Part shown: positions 1-11,021 of the stretch, piece after piece
Numbering within the stretch: position 1 is the stretch's first letter
How the letters are laid out: every line of letters starts with the position of its first letter
DNA from: Planoprotostelium fungivorum
Taxonomy: Eukaryota > Evosea > Variosea > Cavosteliida > Cavosteliaceae
Direction of reading: 5' to 3'
Length of the DNA: 64,000 nucleotides
Assembly: GCA_003024175.1 (NCBI GenBank)
Contig: MDYQ01000145.1
Coordinates: 1 to 64,000, forward strand
Program-made: the position numbers and the translations under genes
Notes under the pieces: model-generated
The model's input: the letters and a program-made list of their open reading frames with translations, nothing else
What the model was told of the DNA's origin: nothing
Databases searched by the model: none

Positions 1-1417
1 TGATTGACAGTAGCTCCAGTCATAGAGCTGATCAGAGCACTTGACGACCCTAAACCCTAAACTCTTTTATTGAAAATATCTTAATATGATTTCCTTCTCC
101 TTGATATGGAGATTCATCCACTTATTATTTTTCTTTGAGTTCCCTATTTTGTTTATTGGTATTATATGTCAACCCTTCTGTGAGTTTTATTATACAATGG
201 TACAGATCTCCCACCCTTGAAACCCCTTATCTACTACAGAGCCACAGCACTGCAGAAAGACTGTGTGAAATCACATCAGTCATCAAGAAAGACAATCAGT
301 CCTGACCTCCTCCTGCTCAAATACACCACTCACCCATCATCATTGCCCTATATCACATGTAGAAGAAGTGTGTAGTTTTGTTTGTGGATTATTCTTTCTC
401 TGAGGTGCAAAGCATGGCAAAGATCATCTCATGTGATTTGCTGTGAAAGATCAGGTATTTTTAGTACAATTCTCGATTTGTTTCTGGCTTTTCAAGTGAG
501 CGATTTGTTGTGTGAATGATATGATATGATTTGATGTTGGATATGATTATTGTACCCATCTTGAATGTGGTGTCTCCAGGATCGAGAGAGGTAACGATGG
601 TCTGGTACAGCAAGATTGGTCAACTGGTGACCTAATGTGATATGACATTTTAAATGTGTGTTCAAAATTGCTCTGGTCGAAGAAGAGTTCTTCTCCTATG
701 TTGTGAGTCAAGAAGCAGAAAGCGAAGGGGGTTTTCAGATCTTTTTTGATGGTAATTGTCGATTTCACCGCATATCAATCAATGTGTTTTTTTGAGCTGC
801 CTGCCGATCTCAATATCGTCTGAACCATCGATCTAATATTGTTTCTAAGTCCTTTCTCTCGTTCTTCTGCTCTGCTCTCTTTCTTCTGTTCTTCTTTCTT
901 TGTCTTTTTTGCGGTAAAAAAAAAGTGGACAGCCCAGGGTCCAATCACTGGTGTCACGCGGCCAGACAAGGCGAGTGAGCAACCAGCTCAGCCACTGGAG
1001 CTGCCCAACTGCGAACCCAAAACTCGAAGCAAGACCTGATCATCGATTATGACATCTTGGTTTTTTTGGCGCCAAATTGGCTAAACCTCATCAAGAATCT
1101 TTATTAATCAATACAAGATCCTGAACGAAAAAAAACAATGGAGCTCGCCAGGTGCTCCAGAACAGAGATACAATCACATAAGACCGCTCTCACCATTCGA
1201 ACATGATGTGTCTTTGCATTCATGCCATTTGAGTACAGCCAAACTTATTGAGTATCACCTTAGATATTGGAACATTGTATGCTCATCTTACGATCTGAGG
1301 AGAGACAAAGAAGTTTCGTGTGCTGATCCTCGTTGACGATCACAAATTCACGCCATTATGTTCTGGACGCTCGTCCACTTCATCTTTTGCCTGACGAACG
1401 AATTAATATAAGGACAT
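1..1417. other. Region with no recognised gene
   Basis: No reading frame on either strand shows a family I recognise, and the only open frames are under 75 codons. The left end holds two adjoining copies of a CCCTAAA heptamer (about 47-61), too few to be a telomere. A T/C-rich stretch lies at about 840-910. The region may hold UTRs of a gene beyond the left edge or a gene with very small exons. Confidence 0.4.
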
Positions 1418-1660
1418 TTATTTTCTGATCATTCCCTCGCTATATGCATTCCTTTCCTCTTGGAAGCAGTGAACATCTGCAGTGGCTTGTCTCATCACGA
1501 GGAGTCTGGGATCACAAGCAGCTACAAAGAATCTCTTGCAGGTAGAAGAGGCGTTCAATAGATCCTTAGAGGGTAACAGCGAGAGGATGATGTGAAGGTG
1601 TTCCACAGGGAGAGTGGAGAAGGGCGTCCCAACATGACCTCTGCTCTCAATTAGAGACAT
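1418..1660 (-). CDS. Small F-box protein
   Basis: This 80-residue frame starts at an ATG and carries one F-box-like motif at residues 15-50 (FSTLP-x3-HLHIILSLLPSKDL-x4-TCKRF). F-box proteins present substrates to SCF ubiquitin ligases by binding Skp1. No substrate-binding repeat follows within this frame, so either the protein is just the F-box with a short tail, or further exons lie downstream (below 1418) that I could not find. It lies about 100 bp downstream of the Hcp-like gene on the same strand. Confidence 0.5.
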   Translation of the reverse strand: MSLIESRGHVGTPFSTLPVEHLHIILSLLPSKDLLNASSTCKRFFVAACDPRLLVMRQATADVHCFQEERNAYSEGMIRK

Positions 1661-1764
1661 CTCATCACATCACATCACATCATCTCTTCTCTGTTGAATT
1701 CCTCTGCAATTTTCTTCCTACGCACGAGTGTGTCCACTGTAAGGTGTGAGAGGTGGAGATCATG

Positions 1765-2318
1765 TCATTCTTCACCGTGGTTGTCCACCGCATTGGCGAT
1801 GAACTTCACTGCAGCAAAGTTGAGGCTGACGCTGGAAGAGAATTGGTCGTTGCTATAACTGCTGGAGAGTCCAGATATGTAGACGGAACTCATGACTCTG
1901 TCTCTGTCAGGTAAGCTTCACAGATAGACTCACGCTCTTTCCGTCACTTCATCATACAGTTCACCGATTGTCTCGATGGTAACCTGAACGCGATGAGTTG
2001 GATTCAAAAGACGATGAAGCCACCTCCTCAAACTTTTGTTTGGATAGAGCGCGGAAGTTGATATCAGCAAAAGATTGACCGAACTGCATGGTCAAGCTGA
2101 CTTCCCTGCGACAACTGAGACGGTGCCCTTCGTCAAGATGAGACTCACGATATGGTTGGAGCAGACACCTCTTCGTTGTATATAGCTCTACCGACACCCC
2201 ATTGATAGTCTTCCAACTCGAACCAGGCGGCTCTCTTTCCCTTGCCTCCCGTTGGATTGAAGCCCGAGAATTTGATGTAGCTCTTGGTCACTTTCTCTCC
2301 CAGAGATGGCTCGGACAT
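1765..2318 (-). CDS. Hcp-like protein (type VI secretion tube / phage tail-tube fold)
   Basis: I rebuilt this gene from four exons: 2318-2149, 2105-2024, 1983-1934 and 1897-1765. The introns are 43, 40 and 36 nt, with GTGAG or GTGGC donors and CAG acceptors. The spliced product is 144 residues, the usual Hcp length. It shows the Hcp pattern in order: YIKFSGF near the start, ELEDYQWGVG at about 35-44 (Hcp: EVLSFSWG), SEVSLTMQFGQSFADI at about 57-72, and near the C-terminus SSVYISG followed by SSSVSLNFAAVKF (Hcp: TENVTLNFAQVQV). Bacterial Hcp forms hexameric rings that build the type VI tube or act as exported effectors. What a eukaryotic version does is unknown. Spliceosomal introns show that it is a resident nuclear gene and not contaminating DNA. 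The family call rests on motif resemblance judged by eye. Confidence 0.55.
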
Positions 2319-2484
2319 GCTTCCGAAGATGAGAGCCCGATTGTGTGTGTGTGTGCTCCCAAACCATGTCCCTTCACCCTCCCCCGTTCACCGAATTTCT
2401 CTTCTGCGAAGATATTTCGCGTCCCGTTGGTCTACAAGACAGAAGAAAGAAACAGCAGAGACGAAGACAATTCACAAAAAAGAC

Positions 2485-4213
2485 TCATTCATTCATATCC
2501 TCAGATTGCCGCGATGCTAAGTCCATGGCATTCGTTGTCGATGGTGGCCGGGACTCACCACTCGGTGAGATCTGTTGGATCATGTTCGGCACTGCAAAGA
2601 TCTCATCATCCTTTCTCGAGTCAGTCCCTGCGCCTTCTCTCTCCTCACCTGCTCCCAGTCAAATTGATCCTCCTGCTTGTATCCCTCCCTCTCCATTGCC
2701 GTTTGAAACAATTTAATCATCTTCTCGTAATCCGGTCGATCCTCGAACCTATCGCGTGTCAGTTACATTGATGATCATGACAGAGATCAGTTACGGTGAT
2801 GATCATGACAGAGATCAGTCACAGTGATGATCATGACAGAGATCAGTCACAGTGATGATCATGACAGAGATCAGTTACATTGATGATCATGACAGAGATC
2901 ATGTGGGATGAGATCAGATGGTGAAGACATTGTTCGTGTTGTGATGAGGTATCCATCGTGACTCACCCCAACGATTTCACATACTGAAGGTATTGAACAA
3001 ATTCATCCGGTAGTCCTTGACACAGCACACTCAGTGGTGTCCCAATCTTACGCTCCGCAATGTGCTCGTATTGTGACTTTTGCGTCTTCCCTGGTTTAGC
3101 CCCTGTCACCATCACCCTCCACTCCATCACATCACAACCCACCTTGCCACGGTAGAGAACCCTTTGCAAAGTAGACCAGCATGTACCCCAGTGATTCCAT
3201 GTCATCCCTCCTCGATTGTTCTGTTGATGTGAGTGTCTACCACAACCAGATAGACTCACGTGCTCCGAGGTGATTCCGCAAGCTGGCATAACGAGCGGTT
3301 CCCGTGAGGCTGTGACCCTCCGTGTAATTGATGTGCTTCTTCGTTCTCCCATCCATCCACCTCCTCTCATCAGCTCCATCATGCGTGCACGTCTCACCGT
3401 CTGGCCAGACCGAGATCGATGATGTAGATCTGTCTCTTTCGGCCACCCGAACCGATGAGAAAATTATCGGGCTTGATATCTCTGTGGAGGGTGAGTGCGA
3501 TACAGGTGGATGAGAGATGGATGACTCACCGATGGATGTACTCTCTGTCGTGGAAGTCCATCAGGGTGTGGAGGATGCGGTCTGCGATCAGTAGAACCGT
3601 CTTGAGGGAGAATCGTTGGCGATGACGATTGAATAGGTCCTCTAATGAGGGACCCTGTAACTCCATAACCATGTACGTGTGCCGTGGGAGACTACCGTGA
3701 TAAAAGACTTTACTGATGGAATCACTGCCCTGAAGAGCCTGTTCTCATGTGAGTCTTGCGAGTGAGTCGAGTGACTAGTGCATTTTGTGTGGGAGTACAT
3801 TTCTAGGAGATATCGAAGGAAGTCGTTTCCTAGGGATATGGAAGGGCAGGTAGAGTCGAAGAGAGAAGAACATAGAGGTGACCGGATGTTTGACTTTCGA
3901 ATTCGACTTCCCACATATTCCAGGACCCCATGAAAATAACTTCGTGTTGAGAATCGAATAGAATCACCTTGTAGACCTTGTATTCGGAGAAGAGCTGTGG
4001 TTGTCTCTGTTTGGCGGATTCGAACTTGACGGCCACATCTTTTCCTCCCGTATTGTCAGTAGCTCTGTGAATCTCTCCAAAGGTACCCGCTCCGATCCTC
4101 TCGCAGACGATCCAGCGGCTACCGACTTCTACACCTTGAACATTGTTGCTCGCATCTTGGTCTTGTTCGTGCTGATTCATGTGGTGAAGAGGTGCGGAGG
4201 GCCATGAGCTCAT
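2485..4213 (-). CDS. Casein kinase 1 family protein kinase
   Basis: This CK1-family Ser/Thr kinase spans about eight exons. Visible motifs in order are the glycine loop [20 protein letters not shown] (ATP-binding Lys), GPSLEDLFN, the catalytic loop split by an intron at [22 protein letters not shown], the CK1 signature [13 protein letters not shown], and [24 protein letters not shown]. After the kinase core come the typical [10 protein letters not shown]-type segment and a short Ser-rich tail. Start is the ATG at 4213, giving about 35 residues before the kinase domain. The last splice is uncertain: reading through it would end the protein near 2584 instead. One intron (2966-2749) carries a 28-bp minisatellite. 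CK1 kinases act on primed acidic sites in many pathways; this one's substrate cannot be told. Confidence 0.9.
2759..2900. repeat. 28-bp minisatellite in a CK1 intron
   Basis: About five head-to-tail copies of a 28-bp unit with core GATGATCATGACAGAGATCA lie here, differing at two or three positions per copy. The array fills most of a 218-nt intron, far longer than the 35-60 nt usual in this window. Confidence 0.9.
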
Positions 4214-4925
4214 CCTGCATAAAAGATCTTCGTTTGATGATGATGCTGCTCAGTGGTGACTTCGGATATTTTTTACGCTCTTCCTGCTGAAAATTCCACG
4301 ACTTTCCATTACGTTTCTTTCTGCTTCTCACTTTAAGTCTCTCTCGTCATCCTTTCTGTCTTCAAGGTCTCCTTCTGACTTCGTATCGCATCTACCCCAT
4401 ACAAACCAATTCATAGCCTCACATCACCTGCATTTTCGGTTATCATTTATATTAGCCGACTACGGTGTCACGAGAGTAGAACCTGAATTGATAAGAAAGG
4501 ATCAGAATGGGCAGTGTCGAGACGGATGGTGTTTAGCAAGCCGAGTAATCGGTGACGGTCGTGCCCTGTTCCTCTGGCGACAACTAGTTGGGAACAATTA
4601 TCATATCGAGAGCTTGGATCATCCTCAGAGTCGTCATCGATGTGACTTAACAGTCGAACCATCATCCATAATCATCGTGCGACGCACATTGAATTCTTCA
4701 CTCAGGCTCGTTTACACGTCGTGGATGAGAATGCCAATTTGAGAGTAAAACAGAAGAAAGTACATCAGATTTATGGATGGAGGTGAATAGAGTACGTCAA
4801 TAAAGAACCCTCTAAAGCTGCGGAAAGACTCTTGTTCCTCTTCCCTCGCCGTTGGTTGGTTGTTTGGGGATGATTTCTGTTTTGTAAAAGAATTCAGGGA
4901 ACTGGGGGAGAGCAGAGTGGCTGAG
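4214..4925. other. Intergenic region between divergent CK1 and carrier genes
   Basis: This 0.7-kb stretch separates two divergent genes and should hold both promoters and 5' leaders. A 65-codon ATG frame at 4665-4468 on the minus strand, with an acidic stretch (HIDDDSEDD), is the only candidate ORF. It resembles no family I know and I do not call it a gene. Confidence 0.4.
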
Positions 4926-6366
4926 ATGGACGAGAACAAGAGAATCAAATTTCCCACCGGTGTGAAAGAGGTTCTCTCTGGAACTTTCGCTGGTCTCGTG
5001 GGCACCGTGATTGGACATCCACTAGATCTCGTCAAGGTGAACAATGTGGTTCGTCTCTGCGCTGACACGTCTACCAGGTCAGACTACAGACACAGAACCG
5101 ATATAAAGGTGCAATCGATTGTCTCATACGCGTGGCGAGAGAAGAAGGGGTGAGATGTGGAATGGATTCCTCCATCGGACAGAATCTAAATTGGGATGCA
5201 GTTTCGACACGGATTGTATAGAGGTCTCATACCCCCACTGATCAGTCTCACATTTCTCAATTCTCTATCGTTCGGCGCTTACTCCTATTTCAAGAAACAA
5301 CTTCAGATCGCCGAGAAACAGTAAGTCGAACATGATCCATGTGAACGTAAGATGATGGAAATCATCGACGTCGTCAAGACAATAAGAGGAATGAGACCGA
5401 CAGATACATTCCAAATTGGCAAGAAGACAGGAGGTTCCATCCAGAATATTTCTTGGCGGGGCTGCTGACGGGTACGTTCTCCGGAGTCTTCTCGACACCC
5501 TTCGAGATGGTGAGTCCATCACCTCCATGGACGTCGATCATCTCATCCGTCGCAGGTCAAAGTGAGAATGCAGTTGGACAACGTGGGGCATCGCTTGTAC
5601 AGAGGAAGTGCACACTGTGCTACCTCACTCATTCGAAACTACGGAATCAAATCGTGGTACACGGGGTACTGGGTCAACACCTGTCGAGAGAGTCTCTTCT
5701 GCTGCGTCTACTTTGGTGTCTACGAGCATGCCAAGGCCTTCCTCTCTTCACAGTTGGGGACAGACCATGGCAAGATCAATCCATTGGCCGTCTGTCTCGC
5801 TGGTGGTGCTAGTGGCATGTTGGGTGAGTCGATCTCTCTCCTCGATCCATTCGGTCTTATTCCCTTTTATTTCATCGATTTCTTCATGGTGGTTCAATGG
5901 TGGGTTTGATTAGATGGTGACTGAAGGGATATTCAGCGTGGGTGGTGAGCTTTCCGTTGGATTCGATCAAGAACAATATACAAGGACAGAGCATGGAATT
6001 CCTCAAAGACAACAACACCACCAAGCAGACCTTCTCCAAGGTCACGAAACATCTATGGACGACAAGAGGTGATCATTCATTCTTTGGAGAGATATGCATA
6101 GATGAATAGACATGGATAGAGATGTGTAGACAGAGATAAATAGAAAGATGGATAGATAGAGAGATAGAGAGATGGATAGAGAGATAGATAGAGAGATGGA
6201 TAGAGATGATATGATGAGAGGACTGAGAAGGATAGGAGTGGGAGGGTTCTACAGTGGAGTGTTACCATCCGTGGCGAGAGCGTTTGTAGTATCAGGATCG
6301 AGATTTTCGGCGTACGAATTTGCGTACACGATGTTATCCAAACATGTAGAGGGGAATGACATATAA
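4926..6366 (+). CDS. Mitochondrial carrier (SLC25) family transporter
   Basis: All three carrier repeats are visible across about seven exons. Repeat 1 has PLDLVK joined by splicing to VRLQTQNRYKGAIDCLIRVAREEG. Repeat 2 has TPFEM/VKVRMQLDN and a GIKSWYTGYWVNTCRE segment. Repeat 3 has FPLDSIKNNIQGQ and GVGGFYSGVLPSVARAF. These are the PxDxxK signatures closing the matrix gate in six-helix carriers of the inner membrane. The start is the ATG at 4926, giving MDENKRIKFPTGVKEVLSGTFAG. Length and loops fit the carnitine/ornithine/basic amino acid branch, but the substrate is not determined. The final intron holds GATA-rich simple repeats. Confidence 0.88.
6105..6205. repeat. GATA/GAGATA-rich simple repeat in a carrier intron
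   Basis: Imperfect GATAGATAGAGA-type repeats occupy the last intron of the mitochondrial carrier gene. Confidence 0.75.
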
Positions 6367-6480
6367 ATACAAGAGTCATCGTTCCATTCAAACCATGTAT
6401 TCCATTCACACCATACGATCTATTGACATCTTGTATTCTATTTCCTTTACATGTGATCCACTCTACACGGTTGACGTCGA

Positions 6481-9400
6481 TCAAGCAGATGCAGAGAGCA
6501 TCTCCTCGTCGATCAACCGAATCAAGTGAGGGGAGGTGCTCTTGATGTCATCGTATTCCTTTGTACATTTGATCATTCCCTTTTCCTCCATCAATCCTTT
6601 CCTCTAATAGACACGATAGAAGGAGAGATGAATCGATTGATATCGAAAAGTACGATTGGCTCACCTTGGCCTTCATCTCCTGAGTGCAGACGTAATCCAC
6701 ACAAGCCCTCTTCAACCTGGGAACACCGAAACGATCGGCAACTTCCAACAGCCAGAGGACGTTCTCCTGATCGATGCTGTTCTCCACGTAATCCTCGATG
6801 GTCTGCTTCAGATCGTCCACCATGAATCGATCGGCTGCTCTGAGGAGATCGATGGCGTTGTCCTCTCGTATGACTTCTTCATCGTTGGTGTAGATGTATC
6901 TCAGGAGGCTCGTGAAGATCTCTGGCTTGATCGTCTCGTCCACACGGAAGATCCTCTCGTTCCTCTCTTTGAAACTGCTCTCGAATAATCTCTCAAAGTA
7001 GGGGCACCTGCATCACGTCAACGTCTAAAGGGTCGACGTGACATCAGATCGAGTGTGATGTGTGTAGAGAGGATGGGGAGATATACCTGGCACGTAAAAT
7101 GGCCCTGTGACCGTAGATCTTCTCTTCTTGAACGATGAAAGTGATATCAGGTGACATGGATAGACTGTCGATGGACATGCTCATCTCCTGAGAGAAGGAG
7201 GAGGGGGGAATAACTACACTCCCTTCACTCTTCAGTTCACTCGTGGCTGATCCACGCTTGCACATGATGTACAATCTATTTCGTCTCAGTCTTCTCGTTC
7301 ATTCTCCATGTTCTTATCACGATGGAGATACGAATCGATGACGAGAGATGATGTGATGATGATGATGTGATGATGAGATCGATGATCACCTCTCCATGCC
7401 CCATCTCTTTGCGAGTGCACCCAGATCCTTCTTGAGATGAGGAGGGATCTTGACGTGATCGGTGTAGAGATAACGGAGTAGACCCATGAAGATGGGATAC
7501 TTGACACCCTTCACGCTGAGTGCATCACTCTCCTTGTGGCTGAATCGATTCTGAAGGCGATAGGCCGCCCTCAGTCTCTCGCATCGAGCGATGACGATGC
7601 ACTTGTGAGCGGGGATCTGTGAAGAGGTCACCGATTGAAGCGTTGATGAGTGATGATAGGATGAGGTGATGATGAGTGAACAGATGAGGTGATGAAGAGT
7701 GATGAGGTGGATGATGATCAGATGGATGAGAGACCTCTTTTCCATCGACGAGGAGTAAGATGTCCGAGTAGAGGGTGTTGTTGACGAGGGGTGCAAAGTC
7801 GAAGGCAAAAGTAGATACGGAGGAGGATGTGACCACGAGAGAATGTTTGTTTCCGGCAGCGATCGATTTGATCTCTTCTCCTTGTAGTTGTCCCACCTCC
7901 TTCGGTACCAATTGAAATCTACGGTTACCGTGTCCGAGACATCCTATTCGAATGAGAAGGAGAGTTCTAGTGATGACGAATAGAAAGAGACGCACCGCTG
8001 GAACCCCAACCCCACGATAAGATCTTGTGATCCTGTGTGAGAGCCATGGAATGCAGGTGACCGCAGGCCAACATCTGGATCTGATCGTTGCTCATTCCCA
8101 TGAGAGGTCTCGGAATGGAATGATAAAAGTTCTTGTCCTTCTCGTCTCCGTATCCTCCCGTACTCCAATCTTGGTAGTTCTCTTGTCCTCCGTGTTGTCC
8201 GTACTCTCCGTGACCTTTCTATCGTCAGCATCATCCATCCACAACCGTCATCGACATCTCATCGTCATGATGATGAGTTGAGCTCACCCCACGACCAAGC
8301 TTTACCGTTCGTGCTGATGGCCATGGTGAAGAAACTTCCTAGAGCGATGTCTTTGATCTTCTCTCCAGCGGAGGAGAGGGTTTCAATGACTCTGGGTAAC
8401 AGTGAATCTCTCGGCTCTCCGTGTCCCAATTGCTAGGCACCACGTCAGTCTATGCACAAGATGCGATGAGATGATGATGTGATCGGGTGACGAAAGATGA
8501 ACGTACACCAAATACACCAAGACCGCAAGTGTAAAGATGACCTTCATCAGAGAGCATGGCCGTGTGCTGCATTCCACAGGCCGTTTTGACGATCCTCACG
8601 CCATCCAGCTGTGTCACTTGTTGTGGGTTCTCTTGGTTGAAACGGTGACCCAGTCCCAATTGTCCCTTCTCGTTGAAACCCCTTCAGATGTCATTCTCTT
8701 TTCGTTCTTCTGTCACGATGATGATGGATAGTGAGATGAGATGTCAGTTACCAACTGAAGACGTTTCCTTGATCATCGGCGGCGATGGTGTAAGCGTAAC
8801 CGGCGGAGACGTTGATGATCTTTCTCTTGGACAAGATGCCTCCCACGTACATGGGAACCGTTTGGTTGTATGGTACGAAATTTCCAAAGTTGTTGTTAAG
8901 CGAGGTCATCATCTCCTCTTCGCTCAACTCGTTTCCTGATCCTGTTCACTTGGTCACTCCATCTTCTTGATAGAAGATGATGTGATGTCACACCTGATAG
9001 ATATTGTGCGACAGAGCGGTCGATGATCTGCTGCTTCCTCAGCCCGGGCATTTCTACGGCGAATTTGAACCAACTGTCAGAGTTGGTGATGAGACGATAC
9101 AATCTTCCCCAGACGTAGACTCTTCCCGTTTCTGTCAATCCGACCACATGAGAAGACCCACTGTCCACATCGATCACCTGTTTACAATGGTCAGTATCAT
9201 AAGATGAGCTGCACGACTGACCTTGACGTGACGGAGAGCGTTGACCAGGAGAGGTATGGGAGAATTGTTTCGATCGCCTTGACCCAATTGACCCTCTCTT
9301 CCTCTTCCCCATGCATACAAATCACCATGCTCAGTGATAGCCAACGAATGTTGTTCTCCACAACGAACCTGCAACGAATCAGTCGGTGTTGTTGACGTCA

Positions 9401-9760
9401 ATTCGCATCACCTTGATGATGTTCTTCCCCTTCAGACCTTCTATGATGGAAGGTTCCAGAGAGTCTTCGTTATTGCCCAGACCCAAGGCACCCATCTTGT
9501 TGAAACCGAAAGAGTAGACTGCATTTCCTTCAATGGAACAAACACAGAGAAGAGTGCGTCACCTGCCATGGTTGTTGGTCAGTGACTTTACCCTCTCTCT
9601 GCTTAACACTCTCTCTTGTTGGTGACTGAAACGTGACGCGGAGGAAATGGACCCGTTTTCAAGTTGAATGTGGACCACCTTGCCTTCTTCCGTTAGCAAA
9701 TGGCTGGACCCCAACGACTTGGTACAAGCCCTTCCAAAGGTCTGATTCACCGAATGTCAT
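6481..9760 (-). CDS. RCC1-repeat protein with two BTB domains
   Basis: The N-terminal half shows repeated RCC1 blades, for example VYSFGFNKMGALGLGNNE, CGEQHSLAITEHGDLYAWGRG and GSSHVVGLTETGRVYVWGR. Two BTB/POZ domains follow. The first has YSDILLLVDGKE, then IPAHKCIVIARCERLRAAY and GLLRYLYTDHVKIP. The second has DITFIVQEEKIYGHRAILRARCPYFERLF, then LLRYIYTNDE and a BACK-like RAADRFMVDDLKQTIEDY segment. Such proteins resemble RCBTB and IBtk and usually serve as cullin-3 adaptors; that role is inferred. The end (6481) is clear from the final exon LIDEEMLSASA. The start is not: the ATG at 9760 opens a frame that needs an unseen splice to reach the RCC1 frame, so the 5' end may be wrong. Confidence 0.85.
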
Positions 9761-10030
9761 TGTCCGAACCGCTTCAGCTCATTCTTTCACCTCTCCTTCA
9801 TTCTCTTCACCGAGAGTATCTCGAGCCCTGCTGTTGTAGAACACAAGCAAATTTGGAGCCTTTTGTTTTGAATCGAATAGAGACAAATGAGCATTTGTGA
9901 CCGTGGGGATCCAAGAATAAAGGAAGCTTTCGTATGATACGCAAGCTTTCATGCGTATCATCTTGTATACACATGCCACATTGCAAGGCCATGAGAGAAA
10001 AGTCATATGTTCGTTGCCAACCAAAGCATT

Positions 10031-10420
10031 GCATCTAACCATTCCTGGGCCTCATCCCGCGAAGCACCACCCCAAATCCAATCAATGAGAGGACTGGATA
10101 GGGAATGTTAGGCAGAATGAGCAGAAAGGAGATGAATGAGGGGCTTTGTACGAGAGAAAACTCACGAGGAACGGCGTGAGACCGGAGGAAGGACCCCCAG
10201 TAACCATGACGGAGTGAGAAAATTCATCATACTGATAGCAACTCCGTGCCGTGTCTGGTGGCTTCCGTCGGAGAAGGAAAGAGGAATCGTCCTGTAATTA
10301 TCTCCCTTCCAACAACAGAATCACCACACCCTCACACACAGGTCAAATGACAAAGACTCCTATACAAAGAAGCCGCTCCGTGGTAGTGATCAATGGGAAT
10401 ATGGCCTCTTCCTCTTCTTC
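10031..10420 (-). CDS. Possible small gene, exons only partly resolved
   Basis: Two stretches on the minus strand read as coding and join across a GTGAG intron: ARSCYQYDEFSHSVMVTGG ending in GLTPFL, then SPLIDWIWGGASRDEAQEW. A short acidic ATG exon (MLEEEEEAIFPLITTTERLL) lies upstream near 10413. I recognise no family and could not fix every splice. These may be a separate small gene or upstream exons of the RCC1/BTB gene. The rest of 9761-11021 shows nothing further. Confidence 0.3.
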
Positions 10421-11021
10421 CAACATATCACCGCCGATAGAGAGAACCGGTGCCTGTGTTCACATCAATGCAAGGCAGATGAATAGCACGTCAACATCAC
10501 AACCACAAGCATCGATACAACTTCTAGACGAGAAGAAATGAGCAGAGACGACAGGGAAGAGGCTTTCTACATCACAGAGGTTGATCATATGAGCCGCTCT
10601 GAGGCAGCTCAGCAACCAGCATCGCATACAACAATTTTGAAGAGCATTGAATATAATTCCGGTAACACGTCTTTCATCTTTTCTATTTATGCATGTGGAC
10701 CGCATCGTTGAGATCATCAACTGAAACAGAGCCTCTGTCACCGGTCAGCCTCACTGGTCGTCACATCACGTGCAGCCTTCTCAGATAAGTTGAATCCAGC
10801 CGAGAGACTCAACATTTCCACACCCCGTTTCCTCCTCCGTTGAACTTGTACAGCACTCCTCCCATCAAGCGCCCGTCATTGCGTATGTCCACGCGAAAGT
10901 TGAATCCTAGAAGTGTTGATGTAGCTGATCATCTGCTGAAACTATTGTACAAAGGCATTTGGTCTACGTCTCGGCTGGATGTCAAGTATTGATTCCATTT
11001 TTCTCGACAGATCGATGCGAG

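Noticed and set aside
47-61. Telomere-like CCCTAAA copies at the left edge
   Set aside because: Only two units are present, within ordinary sequence, so neither a telomere nor a clear interstitial array is supported.
2202-2771. A 189-codon plus-strand frame
   Set aside because: It lies opposite the Hcp-like and CK1 exons, which have clear family motifs and splice sites.
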